Positions 42,572 to 50,031 of a DNA stretch of 64,000 nucleotides are shown one piece after another. A program made the position numbers and the translations under genes. The notes beneath the pieces are model-generated. The model saw only the letters and a program-made list of their open reading frames with translations, ran no database searches and was not told the DNA's origin. The stretch is from NCBI RefSeq assembly GCF_014897985.1, contig NZ_JABUZA010000012.1, positions 33,608 through 97,607 on the forward strand, written 5' to 3'. Origin of the DNA: Halomonas colorata (GTDB taxonomy: Bacteria; Pseudomonadota; Gammaproteobacteria; Pseudomonadales; Halomonadaceae). Within the stretch, counting starts at the first letter, position 1. Every line of letters begins with the position of its first letter.

Positions 42572-43843
42572 ATGTCGTTGAAGATCGATTTACCGCTGCG
42601 CCGTGTGGTTAGCCATACGTCGCTAACGCTTTCCGCAGGGCTGCTGTCCATGCTGCTGAGCGGTAGCCTGCAAGCCGCCAATCCCCAGCTAATGACGGAA
42701 GTGGATGCACGCGGAGCCCAAGAGCTGCGCTACGCCAATTTTGAGCAATGGCTAAATGAGTTCCGTCGCTTTGCGGCCACTCAAGGGATTAGCGAGGCAA
42801 CACTGGCAACGGCGCTAAATGGCGTGCGTTATCGTGATCGCGTCATTGAACTAGATCGCTATCAGCCTGAATTTGTGCGCCCCATTTGGGAGTATCTTGA
42901 TTCAGCCGCCTCCGATACGCGCGTCAATACCGGTCGTGAGCGGTTTGAAGAGAACCGCCAAACGGCCTTGGAGATGCAGCAACGCTTTGGTGTGCCTGCA
43001 GAAATTGTCGTCGCCATTTGGGGCATCGAAAGTAATTACGGCAGTAACTTTGGCGACTTTTCAACTATCGAAGCGCTGGCTACTCTGGCCTACGATGGGC
43101 GCCGACGAGACTTTGCCCGCGGCGAGCTACTGGCTGCCCTGCGCATTATTGAGCAGGGCGATATTTCTGCCGAGCGCATGAAAGGCTCCTGGGCAGGCGC
43201 CATGGGACATACTCAATTTATTCCCAGCAGTTTCGAAGCCTATGCCGTAGATGGCGATGGCGACGGGCATCGCGATATCTGGGGCAGCATTCCAGACGTG
43301 ATGGCCTCGACCGCCAATTACTTGGCCCGGGCGGGTTGGCAAACCGGTCAGCCGTGGGGTGTTGAGGTCGTGCTGCCGACGTCGTTTGATTATTCACAAA
43401 CCGAACGGCTCAGCAGTGCTGAGTGGAGCCGACAGGGCATTCGTGCTTTGGAGGGCGAGCTGCCTGATTTTGAGAGTGCAGCGCTTGTTATTCCCGCTGG
43501 CGCGCAAGGACCTGCGTTTGTCGTAGGTCCCAATTTCCGGGCGATCTTACGTTACAACAACGCCACCAGCTATGCCTTGGCGGTCGCCACGCTGGCCGAT
43601 AAAATTGCTGGGCGGGCCGGCATCCAGCAGTCGTGGCCAAGAGGAGAGGCAGCCTTAACCCGCGATGATGTCAAAGAGCTTCAGCAACGCTTGAATGAGG
43701 CAGGCTACGGGGTAGGCGGGGCTGATGGCGTCATGGGTCCCAATACCCGTGAAGGGCTGCGCGCCTTCCAGCGTCAGCAAGGGCTAACGCCGGATGCATT
43801 TGCTACCCAGTCGCTTCTTGAACGATTGCGGCAGGCGCGCTAA
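42572..43843 (+). CDS. lytic murein transglycosylase, MltB type with peptidoglycan-binding domain
   Basis: A 423-residue periplasmic enzyme. A signal peptide (cleaved near LQA-AN, residue 36) lacks a lipobox Cys, so this is a soluble rather than lipoprotein MltB relative. The catalytic domain spans about 50-340 with E153 in AIWGIESNYGSNFG and the WAGAMGHTQFIPSSF segment. A C-terminal PG_binding_1 domain (about 365-420) carries LQQRLNEAGYGVGGADGVMG. It cleaves glycan strands to 1,6-anhydro-muropeptides. The ATG at 42572 follows an AAGGA site. The downstream protease gene starts 37 nt later. Confidence 0.93.
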   Translation: MSLKIDLPLRRVVSHTSLTLSAGLLSMLLSGSLQAANPQLMTEVDARGAQELRYANFEQWLNEFRRFAATQGISEATLATALNGVRYRDRVIELDRYQPEFVRPIWEYLDSAASDTRVNTGRERFEENRQTALEMQQRFGVPAEIVVAIWGIESNYGSNFGDFSTIEALATLAYDGRRRDFARGELLAALRIIEQGDISAERMKGSWAGAMGHTQFIPSSFEAYAVDGDGDGHRDIWGSIPDVMASTANYLARAGWQTGQPWGVEVVLPTSFDYSQTERLSSAEWSRQGIRALEGELPDFESAALVIPAGAQGPAFVVGPNFRAILRYNNATSYALAVATLADKIAGRAGIQQSWPRGEAALTRDDVKELQQRLNEAGYGVGGADGVMGPNTREGLRAFQRQQGLTPDAFATQSLLERLRQAR

Positions 43844-43880
43844 ACAACGATTAATCTCTTATTTCACCAAGGACGATGCT

Positions 43881-44429
43881 ATGAGGTTTGTGGAAAAAAT
43901 GCTGGCAGGTGGTTTGCTGGCGAGTGCTTTAACGGCTAGTGCCGTTGCTAGTGATGAGCAAGTGTTTGGCTGGGTTGAAAATGCCACCATAGAGCCGTGG
44001 GGCATCATGGTAAAAGCTAAGCTGGATAGCGGTGCTCTCACCTCGTCGCTTGATGCGCGTGATATCGAAATGTTCGAGAAAGACGGCGAGGATTGGGTGC
44101 GATTTCGCTTGAAGCTTGAGGATCAGGACAGCGGAGAAGAATTTAGCGACCGTCTTGAGCGGCCGCTCTACCGCGAACAGTCGGTACGCGGCGCAGGCGG
44201 TCGCGATGAGCGGCCGGTGGTCCTGATGAACGTGTGTATGGGCGATACGATTTACGAAGAGCAGTTTAGCCTTCGTGATCGCGAGGAAATGCTCTACCCG
44301 CTGTTGCTGGGTCGGCGCACTATCAGCCATTTAGGCCTTCTGGATGTGCGTAGCACGTTCCAGCAAGAGCCTGCATGTGGCGAAGACGCGACCGTGGTTA
44401 AGCATGACCCAGAAGACGAACAATCCTAG
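43881..44429 (+). CDS. retropepsin-like aspartic protease (PF05618, 'ATP-dependent zinc protease')
   Basis: A 182-residue exported protein. The signal peptide is cleaved near AVA-SD (residue 24). The family motif is KAKLDSGALTSSLDA with D49-S-G-A52, equivalent to the DTGA catalytic turn of single-domain retropepsins; the historical name 'zinc protease' is misleading. PF05618 members are often RimK-linked, but no rimK is present here. I chose the ATG at 43881, with AAGGACG upstream. It lies 37 nt after the transglycosylase gene and may be co-expressed with it. Confidence 0.85.
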   Translation: MRFVEKMLAGGLLASALTASAVASDEQVFGWVENATIEPWGIMVKAKLDSGALTSSLDARDIEMFEKDGEDWVRFRLKLEDQDSGEEFSDRLERPLYREQSVRGAGGRDERPVVLMNVCMGDTIYEEQFSLRDREEMLYPLLLGRRTISHLGLLDVRSTFQQEPACGEDATVVKHDPEDEQS

Positions 44430-44447
44430 CAGATTAGCTAAAAGCGT

Positions 44448-45161
44448 TTAAAACAGCCGGGCGAGTAACGCCGTCACGGCTGTTTCTACGCGCAGAATGC
44501 GGGGACCCAAGTGCATACCTTCGCAGCCTGCCTCTAGCAGCTTTTCAACTTCCCATGGAATGAATCCACCCTCAGGGCCCACTAATAGCAAGGTCTTTTC
44601 GCTAATACCTCGCGGGCAGGCCATAGGCATGCCCGGATGAGCCACCAGGCCACGATGCTCACGAAGCAGGTCAGGTAATTGCTCTTCGATAAACGGCCGA
44701 AATCCTTTGCTTAAAATCACATTAGGCAGCTGGGTATCGCGTGCCTGCTCTAATCCTAATATCAGATGTTGCTGAATTTTTTCAGGCAGGAGCTCAGGTG
44801 ACTGCCAGTAGCTTTTCTCTACCCGTTTGGTATGCAGTAGCGTAATCTCTTTTACCCCGAGCGCCGTGACATGCTCAAGCGTTCGCGCCAGCATGCGAGG
44901 ACGAGGCAGGGCGAGCACCAGATGAACGGGCAGTGCGGGTGGGGCGACATCAGTTAAAGAATCTAATGCAAACACCGCCTGCTCGCGGGTGAGTTCGATA
45001 AGCTGTGCCTTGCCCATCGAGCCGCCTTGAACCCCCACTGTTAACCGGCTGCCGGGCGTTGCACGGTGAATATCACGCAAATGCGCTAGCCTGCGCGGAT
45101 CGCTGATGCGTGCGTAGCCTTGCTGGTCGAGGTCACTGGGATGAAGCAAAATCAAATTCAT
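44448..45161 (-). CDS. rsmE: 16S rRNA (uracil-1498-N3)-methyltransferase
   Basis: A 237-residue SPOUT methyltransferase with an N-terminal PUA-like domain (about 1-70) and a knotted catalytic domain ending LLLVGPEGGFIPWEVEKL and HLGPRILRVETAVTALLARLF, the RsmE signatures. It methylates U1498 near the decoding site. The start is uncertain: MNLILLHP at 45161 is the usual N-terminus, but an ATG at 45170 would add three residues; neither has a clear Shine-Dalgarno. Convergent with the protease gene. Confidence 0.93.
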   Translation of the reverse strand: MNLILLHPSDLDQQGYARISDPRRLAHLRDIHRATPGSRLTVGVQGGSMGKAQLIELTREQAVFALDSLTDVAPPALPVHLVLALPRPRMLARTLEHVTALGVKEITLLHTKRVEKSYWQSPELLPEKIQQHLILGLEQARDTQLPNVILSKGFRPFIEEQLPDLLREHRGLVAHPGMPMACPRGISEKTLLLVGPEGGFIPWEVEKLLEAGCEGMHLGPRILRVETAVTALLARLF

Positions 45162-45293
45162 AATCGGCATCTATTGGTCAAAGGATTGGCACGCTGTTCC
45201 GCACTAATCTACTCACATGGTTTGCATGGGTGCGTGGTGCAGGCACAATAATACCATTGGGGGCACCCCCTATCGCGTTTAAGGAGATGCGCT

Positions 45294-45758
45294 GTGCGCG
45301 TAATTCGTAAGTATGCCAACCGCCGGTTGTACGATACTCAGCAAAGCCGTTATGTAACGCTTGAGGACCTGCGCTGTTTAATCATTGAAGAAGAGCCGTT
45401 TCGGGTTGAAGATGCGAAAAGCGGGGAAGACCTGACGCGTACCATTTTACTCTCGATCATTATTGAGCAGGAGCAGTCGGATAATAACGCCGAGGTGTTT
45501 TCTAACGATCTGCTCGCGCAGCTGATTCGGGTTTATGATATGTCGTCTCCGCTGCCGCTGGCGCGCTATCTTGAGCAGGGCACGCAGCTTATGCTTGAGC
45601 AGCAAAAGCGCCTGCAGAGTCAATGGAAGCAAGCCATGCGCCATACGCCGATGGAGTTTATGCGTGAGCTGGCCGAAGAAAATATGCGCTTTTGGCAGAA
45701 TACGATGAACCAATCTCCGCCGCCCAGCGATAGCAATGACGAGGATAAAACCTCCTGA
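45294..45758 (+). CDS. phaR: polyhydroxyalkanoate synthesis regulator PhaR
   Basis: A 154-residue DNA- and PHA-binding repressor. The N-terminal domain (about 2-62, VIRKYANRRLYDTQQSRYVT) is the PHB/PHA accumulation DNA-binding domain. The second domain (about 65-105) carries LTRTILLSIIIEQEQ and YDMSSPLPLARYLEQG, followed by a charged coil and low-complexity tail. It represses phasin genes until polymer binds it, so its presence implies PHA storage. GTG start with AAGGAG 7 nt upstream. No phaC or phasin gene lies in the window. Confidence 0.93.
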   Translation: MRVIRKYANRRLYDTQQSRYVTLEDLRCLIIEEEPFRVEDAKSGEDLTRTILLSIIIEQEQSDNNAEVFSNDLLAQLIRVYDMSSPLPLARYLEQGTQLMLEQQKRLQSQWKQAMRHTPMEFMRELAEENMRFWQNTMNQSPPPSDSNDEDKTS

Positions 45759-45825
45759 CGCCAAGAGAGGCCTCGTTGTGGCATAATGCGGCGCATAATC
45801 GCTCTCCCGTTCGAGAAGGAAGAAC

Positions 45826-47115
45826 ATGAAGGTTTTGATGATAGGTGGCGGTGGCCGTGAGCACGCGCTGGCGTGGAAATTGGCGCAATCCCAGAATGTT
45901 GAGCAGGTGTTTGTGGCGCCGGGCAATGCCGGCACCGCCACGGAAGACAAACTGACCAACGTTGATATAGCAGCCACTGATTTAGCCGGGTTGGAAGCCT
46001 TTGCGCTTAACGAGCGTATTGGTTTGACTGTGGTAGGCCCCGAGGCGCCCTTGGTTGAGGGCGTGGTTGACCGCTTTCAGGCTGCAGGCTTGACTATCTT
46101 TGGCCCTACTCAGGCGGCGGCGCAGCTTGAAGGCTCCAAGTCGTTTACCAAGGACTTTCTGGCGCGCCACGCTATTCCCACCGCTGATTATCAAACGTTT
46201 ACGGCGGTAGAGCCTGCACTGGCCTATTTGCAAAAGGTCGGCGCGCCTATCGTCATCAAGGCCGACGGGCTGGCCGCCGGTAAAGGCGTTATTGTTGCCA
46301 TGAGCGAAGTGGAAGCCGAAGCGGCTATTCGCGACATGCTCGAAGCCAATGCGTTTGGCGATGCAGGCGCCCGTGTGGTGATTGAAGAATTTCTGGAAGG
46401 TGAAGAGGCAAGCTTCATTGTCATGGTCGATGGTGAAAACATTGTGCCAATGGCCACCAGTCAGGACCATAAGCGTGCCTACGACGGCGATACTGGCCCC
46501 AACACGGGTGGCATGGGCGCTTATTCCCCAGCCCCTGTTGTTACGCCCGAAATTGATGCCCGCATTATGGAGCAGGTAATTGTTCCCACCGTTAAAGGAA
46601 TGGCGGCTGAAGGCAACGCCTATACGGGCTTTCTATATGCTGGGTTAATGATTGATAAGGCGGGCCAGCCTAAAGTGATCGAGTACAACTGCCGCTTTGG
46701 TGACCCAGAAACTCAGCCGATCATGATGCGCTTAACGTCCGATCTCGCTGAGCTTTGCCTGGCTGGTGCGAAGGGGCAGCTGGCGGGTAAAGTTTGTCAT
46801 TGGGATTCGCGCGCCGCCGTGGGCGTTGTGATGGCCGCCGGTGGATATCCAGGCAGCTATCGCAAAGGCGACGTGATCCATGGCTTCGAAAAAGCCGAGC
46901 AGCATAGCAAGGTTTTCCATGCGGGCACGACACAAAACGCTCAGGGCGAGATTACTACCTCAGGCGGTCGCGTGCTGTGTGTAACGGCACTGGGCGATAG
47001 TGTTTCCGAGGCGCAGCAACAGGCTTACCAGGGCGTCAAAGAGATTCACTGGGAAGGGGCTGAGTATCGCCGTGATATCGCTTATCGTGCTATTGCGCGC
47101 GAAGTGTTGAAGTAA
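45826..47115 (+). CDS. purD: phosphoribosylamine-glycine ligase (GAR synthetase)
   Basis: A 429-residue ATP-grasp enzyme forming glycinamide ribonucleotide, step 2 of purine synthesis. N-terminal MIGGGGREHALAWKL, ATP-grasp AAGKGVIVAMS and EEFLEGEEASFIVMVDG, and the PurD signature RFGDPETQP are present. GAGAAGGAAGA precedes the ATG. purH, its usual neighbour, is not adjacent; it stands after phaR and before the thioesterase/prkB pair. Confidence 0.97.
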   Translation: MKVLMIGGGGREHALAWKLAQSQNVEQVFVAPGNAGTATEDKLTNVDIAATDLAGLEAFALNERIGLTVVGPEAPLVEGVVDRFQAAGLTIFGPTQAAAQLEGSKSFTKDFLARHAIPTADYQTFTAVEPALAYLQKVGAPIVIKADGLAAGKGVIVAMSEVEAEAAIRDMLEANAFGDAGARVVIEEFLEGEEASFIVMVDGENIVPMATSQDHKRAYDGDTGPNTGGMGAYSPAPVVTPEIDARIMEQVIVPTVKGMAAEGNAYTGFLYAGLMIDKAGQPKVIEYNCRFGDPETQPIMMRLTSDLAELCLAGAKGQLAGKVCHWDSRAAVGVVMAAGGYPGSYRKGDVIHGFEKAEQHSKVFHAGTTQNAQGEITTSGGRVLCVTALGDSVSEAQQQAYQGVKEIHWEGAEYRRDIAYRAIAREVLK

Positions 47116-47170
47116 TTACTAAGCAGCAAACATAACAACTGATAACTATCATCACCGGAAGGAAGCAGGC

Positions 47171-47611
47171 ATGGAACGTGTAAAGCTGGATTTTCCCGCT
47201 GAAGCGATCATTCATCGTCACCCCCTAACGGTGCGGATAACCGACATGAACTACGGGCGGCACCTGGGCCACGATGCCTTGGTGTCACTGTTGCACGAGG
47301 CCCGGGTTCAGGCGTTTGCTGCACTTGATTTACCAGAGTGGGATTTGCACGGCTATCCTAGCATAGTGGCTGATTTAGCCGTGCAGTATCAAAGCGAAGC
47401 GCGTTGGCCTGAAGCGTTGGTTATTGAAACCGCAGTACCCGAGCCACAGGGCAAGGCATTAACCGTTTATCAGCGTGTTTTAACCAGCGACGAAAAGCGC
47501 ATTGTGGCGACGGCCCGCGTTAACCAACTGCTTATCGACATGAAGGCTGGTCAGCCTGTCGAGGTGCCTACGCCAGTCAAACAGGCTTTGACCCAGGCAA
47601 GGGGCGCTTAA
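47171..47611 (+). CDS. hot-dog fold acyl-CoA thioesterase-like protein
   Basis: A 146-residue single hot-dog domain of the 4-hydroxybenzoyl-CoA thioesterase type. The ITDMNYGRHLGHDALVSLLHEAR segment is the catalytic-helix region (Asp-Met-Asn-Tyr-x-x-His variant), and VADLAVQYQSEARWPEALV is the second strand pair. It probably hydrolyses an acyl-CoA in the cytosol. CCGGAAGGAAGCAGGC precedes the ATG. The prkB start overlaps its stop as TAATG, so the two are coupled; no pathway links them obviously. Confidence 0.82.
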   Translation: MERVKLDFPAEAIIHRHPLTVRITDMNYGRHLGHDALVSLLHEARVQAFAALDLPEWDLHGYPSIVADLAVQYQSEARWPEALVIETAVPEPQGKALTVYQRVLTSDEKRIVATARVNQLLIDMKAGQPVEVPTPVKQALTQARGA

Positions 47612-48483
47612 TGTCACGCGAATATCCGATTATCGCCGTGACGGGCTCGTCAGGGGCAGGCACCACGACCGTTAGGCGAAGTTTTGAGCGCATGTTTTTA
47701 CGCGAAGATGTGCACGCCGCCGTGGTGGATGGTGACGCCTTTCACCGCTATACGCGTGACGACCTTCATCGTATGTTTCGTGAAGAGCCTGAGCGTAAGG
47801 ATGAGCTTTCCCACTTCGCCGTAGAAGCCAATCTGCTGGATCGCCTTGAAGGTCTTTTTATTGAGTATGGCGAGCATGGTTCGGGCACCTTCCGACACTA
47901 TATTCATGCAGAAGATAAGCAGAAAATTGAGGCGGGTTACCGGGTCGGCACGTTTACCGAATGGCAGTCGCTGCCGTGTGGCACCGACCTATTGTTCTAT
48001 GAAGGCTTGCACGGCGGCCTGGTAACGGAAGATTACGATATTGCCCGCCATGTGGACCTGCTGGTTGGGGTCGCGCCGACCATGAATCTTGAGTGGATTC
48101 AGAAAATCGACCGCGATACCAAGCTGCGTGGTTATTCCCAGGAGGCAGTTATCGATACTATTCTGGGGCGAATGAATGACTATGTGCGCTATATCCAGCC
48201 GCAGTTTTCACGTACGCATATCAACTTTCAGCGTGTGCCTACCGTGGACACCTCAAACCCCTTTGAAGTACAGGATATTCCGACCGATGCTGAATCCTTC
48301 GTGGTGATTCGGTTTCGTGATCCTTCAACGGTGGATTTTCCCTGGTTGCTGGCAATGATCAAGGACGCCTTCATGACTCGGCCTCATACGCTGGTGGTGC
48401 CTGGGGCGCGAATGTCATTGGCTATGGAGCTGATTTTAGCACCGCTGGTACGCCATCTATTGTCACAGCGCCGCTTTCGCTAA
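47611..48483 (+). CDS. prkB: orphan phosphoribulokinase homologue (PrkB)
   Basis: A 290-residue P-loop kinase of the class I phosphoribulokinase family. Walker A is GSSGAGTTTV (about residues 12-21); VVDGDAFHRYTRDD, FTEWQSLPCGTDLLFYEGLHG and the C-terminal RMSLAMELILAPL match PrkB. No RuBisCO or other Calvin-cycle gene is present in this window. The E. coli-type PrkB is likewise an orphan of unknown role, so carbon fixation should not be inferred. The start overlaps the thioesterase stop (TAATG). Confidence 0.9.
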   Translation: MSREYPIIAVTGSSGAGTTTVRRSFERMFLREDVHAAVVDGDAFHRYTRDDLHRMFREEPERKDELSHFAVEANLLDRLEGLFIEYGEHGSGTFRHYIHAEDKQKIEAGYRVGTFTEWQSLPCGTDLLFYEGLHGGLVTEDYDIARHVDLLVGVAPTMNLEWIQKIDRDTKLRGYSQEAVIDTILGRMNDYVRYIQPQFSRTHINFQRVPTVDTSNPFEVQDIPTDAESFVVIRFRDPSTVDFPWLLAMIKDAFMTRPHTLVVPGARMSLAMELILAPLVRHLLSQRRFR

Positions 48484-48535
48484 CCGTTTTGGCAAAATGC
48501 CGAGCGATAAGATGTAACGATAACAAGGAGTGGGT

Positions 48536-48877
48536 ATGGATTGTCTGTTCTGTAAAATTATCAATCGTGAGATTCCAGCTGATATCGTATATGAAGACGA
48601 TCACGTTCTCGCCTTTAACGATATTAGCCCCATGGCACCCACTCACCAGCTGATTATTCCCAAAAAGCACGTTGCCACCCTAAACGATATTCAGGAAGAC
48701 GACCTGGCGCTAATCGGACGTTTGCAGTTCACCGCCGCCCAGCTTGCCAAGCAGCAGGGCTTTGCCGATGACGGCTACCGTGTGGTGATGAATTGCAACG
48801 AAAAGGGCGGGCAGACGGTCTACCATATCCATATGCACCTGCTCGGTGGGCGTCAATTCACCTGGCCTGCAGGCTAA
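48536..48877 (+). CDS. hinT: HIT-family purine nucleoside phosphoramidase
   Basis: A 113-residue HinT-like protein with CLFCKIINREIPADIVYEDD at the N-terminus and the catalytic triad motif YHIHMHLLGG (H-x-H-x-H) near the C-terminus. It hydrolyses adenosine phosphoramidates. The ATG at 48536 has AAGGAG 5 nt upstream; a GTG two codons earlier is too close to that site. It is 51 nt upstream of the Coq7-like gene and probably co-transcribed with it. Confidence 0.94.
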   Translation: MDCLFCKIINREIPADIVYEDDHVLAFNDISPMAPTHQLIIPKKHVATLNDIQEDDLALIGRLQFTAAQLAKQQGFADDGYRVVMNCNEKGGQTVYHIHMHLLGGRQFTWPAG

Positions 48878-48927
48878 ACCGCCATTGTTTATTTGACTTC
48901 CCTTTTTGTCGATAAGCGGAGTAAGCC

Positions 48928-49569
48928 ATGAAGCGTCAACTTAGTCGGTCTGATTACGTTATTCATCAGTTCGATACTGCGCTACGCTCGCTGATCCCTA
49001 ACGCCGCCAAGTCGCAGCGTAATCACCCGGTTGGCAAGGTAGAGGATCTCGCGTTTGACACACATGAGCGCCGCCACACCGCTGGGTTAATGCGCACCAA
49101 CCACTTGATCAGCGTGTTTAATCAAGGCCTCTACCAAGGACAGAGCGCCACTGCGGCGCTGCCTCACTCGCGTCTGCAAATGGAGCAGTCCGCGGCTGAA
49201 GCGTTTGATCATTTGGCGTGGTGTGAAGAGCGTCTGATGCAGCTAAACAGCCGGACAAGCCACTTCACTCCGCTTTTCTATGCATCAGCCTACGCAGCAG
49301 GCGCTCTATCCGGCGTGACCAGCGACCGCCTTAGCCTAGGAATGGTGGCGGCGACCCAAGAGGTGGCTGGTAAGCACTTTGAGCTGCAGCAAGCCCGGTT
49401 GATCGAGGGCGATCAGCGCTCCCAGGCATTACTTCGCCAGATGGCCACCGATGAGGCACACCATGCGCATCAGGCCATTGAGGCGGGCGGCTTACGTTTT
49501 CCCGCGCCGATTAAATGGGGTATGCGTTTTGTGGCTCAAGGGTTGACCAAAGGCGCTTACTATTTTTAA
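48928..49569 (+). CDS. Coq7-like protein lacking most diiron ligands
   Basis: A 213-residue homologue of the ubiquinone hydroxylase Coq7 (demethoxyubiquinone to demethylubiquinone). Similarity is clear in LYQGQSATAALP, DHLAWCEERLMQLNSRTS, SDRLSLGMVAAT and AGGLRFPAPIKWGM. The diiron pattern is broken: the first Glu (NHxGE in active enzymes) is S62, the Glu of the first ExxH is A92 (A92-F-D-H95), and the third Glu is Q144. Only H95, H150 and E176-x2-H179 remain. It is therefore unlikely to hold a normal diiron centre; a structural, lipid-binding or altered-metal role is possible. GCGGAGTAAGCC precedes the ATG. Confidence 0.82.
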   Translation: MKRQLSRSDYVIHQFDTALRSLIPNAAKSQRNHPVGKVEDLAFDTHERRHTAGLMRTNHLISVFNQGLYQGQSATAALPHSRLQMEQSAAEAFDHLAWCEERLMQLNSRTSHFTPLFYASAYAAGALSGVTSDRLSLGMVAATQEVAGKHFELQQARLIEGDQRSQALLRQMATDEAHHAHQAIEAGGLRFPAPIKWGMRFVAQGLTKGAYYF

Positions 49570-49572
49570 AAC

Positions 49573-49612
49573 AATGTTTTAAAACCATGTTTTAAAAACA
49601 TAGTTTTAAAAG
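49573..49612. repeat. three 13-14 bp tandem AT-rich repeats after the Coq7-like gene
   Basis: AATGTTTTAAAAC, CATGTTTTAAAAA and CATAGTTTTAAAAG lie head to tail just after the stop codon, and a partial fourth copy (CATGTTTTGAGG) follows at 49616. They lie in a 224-nt gap before the DUF1328 gene. Confidence 0.6.
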
Positions 49613-49731
49613 CGTCATGTTTTGAGGTGGGCGTAAGTACTAAAAACGTACGTAAGCGCAACGATAAACGTATTGTTAATTTCTTGACGAATAGCGGATT
49701 ATCGCCAAAGCTTAATTTTGTCAAAGCAGGT

Positions 49732-49751
49732 CGTACGTAAGGTAACGTACG
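49732..49751. promoter_or_regulatory. inverted repeat upstream of the DUF1328 gene
   Basis: CGTACGT-AAGGTA-ACGTACG forms a 7-bp hairpin or operator 43 nt before the start codon. A further copy of ACGTACGTAAG occurs at about 49645, giving a paired direct repeat. A possible stress-regulator site. Confidence 0.35.
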
Positions 49752-49793
49752 CTTTTAAGTGGAAAAGCGTCACCAAGGAAAAGGAGAGAGACG

Positions 49794-49952
49794 ATGCTAG
49801 GCAATGCGATGCTTTTTTTGATTATTGCGATTATCGCAGGTGTGCTCGGTTTTTCGGGTATTGCAGGTGTTGCGTCAACCATCGCGCAAATTTTATTTGT
49901 TCTGTTTTTAATTCTGTTCGTAGTGTCGTTATTTACCGGACGCCGTCGCTAA
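49794..49952 (+). CDS. DUF1328 family small membrane protein (YtjA-like)
   Basis: A 52-residue protein, [20 protein letters not shown] at the N-terminus and ILFCSL-free second helix ending [10 protein letters not shown]. The two hydrophobic helices (about 5-24 and 31-48), the central [14 protein letters not shown] segment and the basic C-terminus match the DUF1328/YtjA family of tiny inner-membrane proteins, which are often envelope-stress responsive. AAGGAGAGAG lies 5 nt before the ATG. It is a single gene, with an inverted repeat upstream and a terminator downstream. The molecular role is unknown. Confidence 0.88.
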   Translation: MLGNAMLFLIIAIIAGVLGFSGIAGVASTIAQILFVLFLILFVVSLFTGRRR

Positions 49953-49981
49953 CGTATTGATTCAGCCAAAACCAGATGAAC

Positions 49982-50006
49982 AAAAAGCCCCATTATGGGG
50001 CTTTTT
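49982..50006. terminator. bidirectional terminator between the DUF1328 and ettA genes
   Basis: AAAAAGCCCC-ATTAT-GGGGCTTTTT: a GC stem flanked by A and T runs on both sides, between convergent genes, so it can stop transcription from either direction. Confidence 0.92.
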
Positions 50007-50031
50007 GCATACTGGCAGGCGCTAAAGCGTA

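Noticed and set aside
47611..48483. Calvin-cycle carbon fixation
   Set aside because: Only a PrkB-type phosphoribulokinase homologue is present; no RuBisCO or other cycle gene is nearby, and the E. coli type is also an orphan.
49718..49960. 80-codon frame overlapping the DUF1328 gene
   Set aside because: Its composition is unlike a protein (many Cys and Arg clusters) and it is out of frame with the small membrane protein that has AAGGAGAGAG directly before its ATG.
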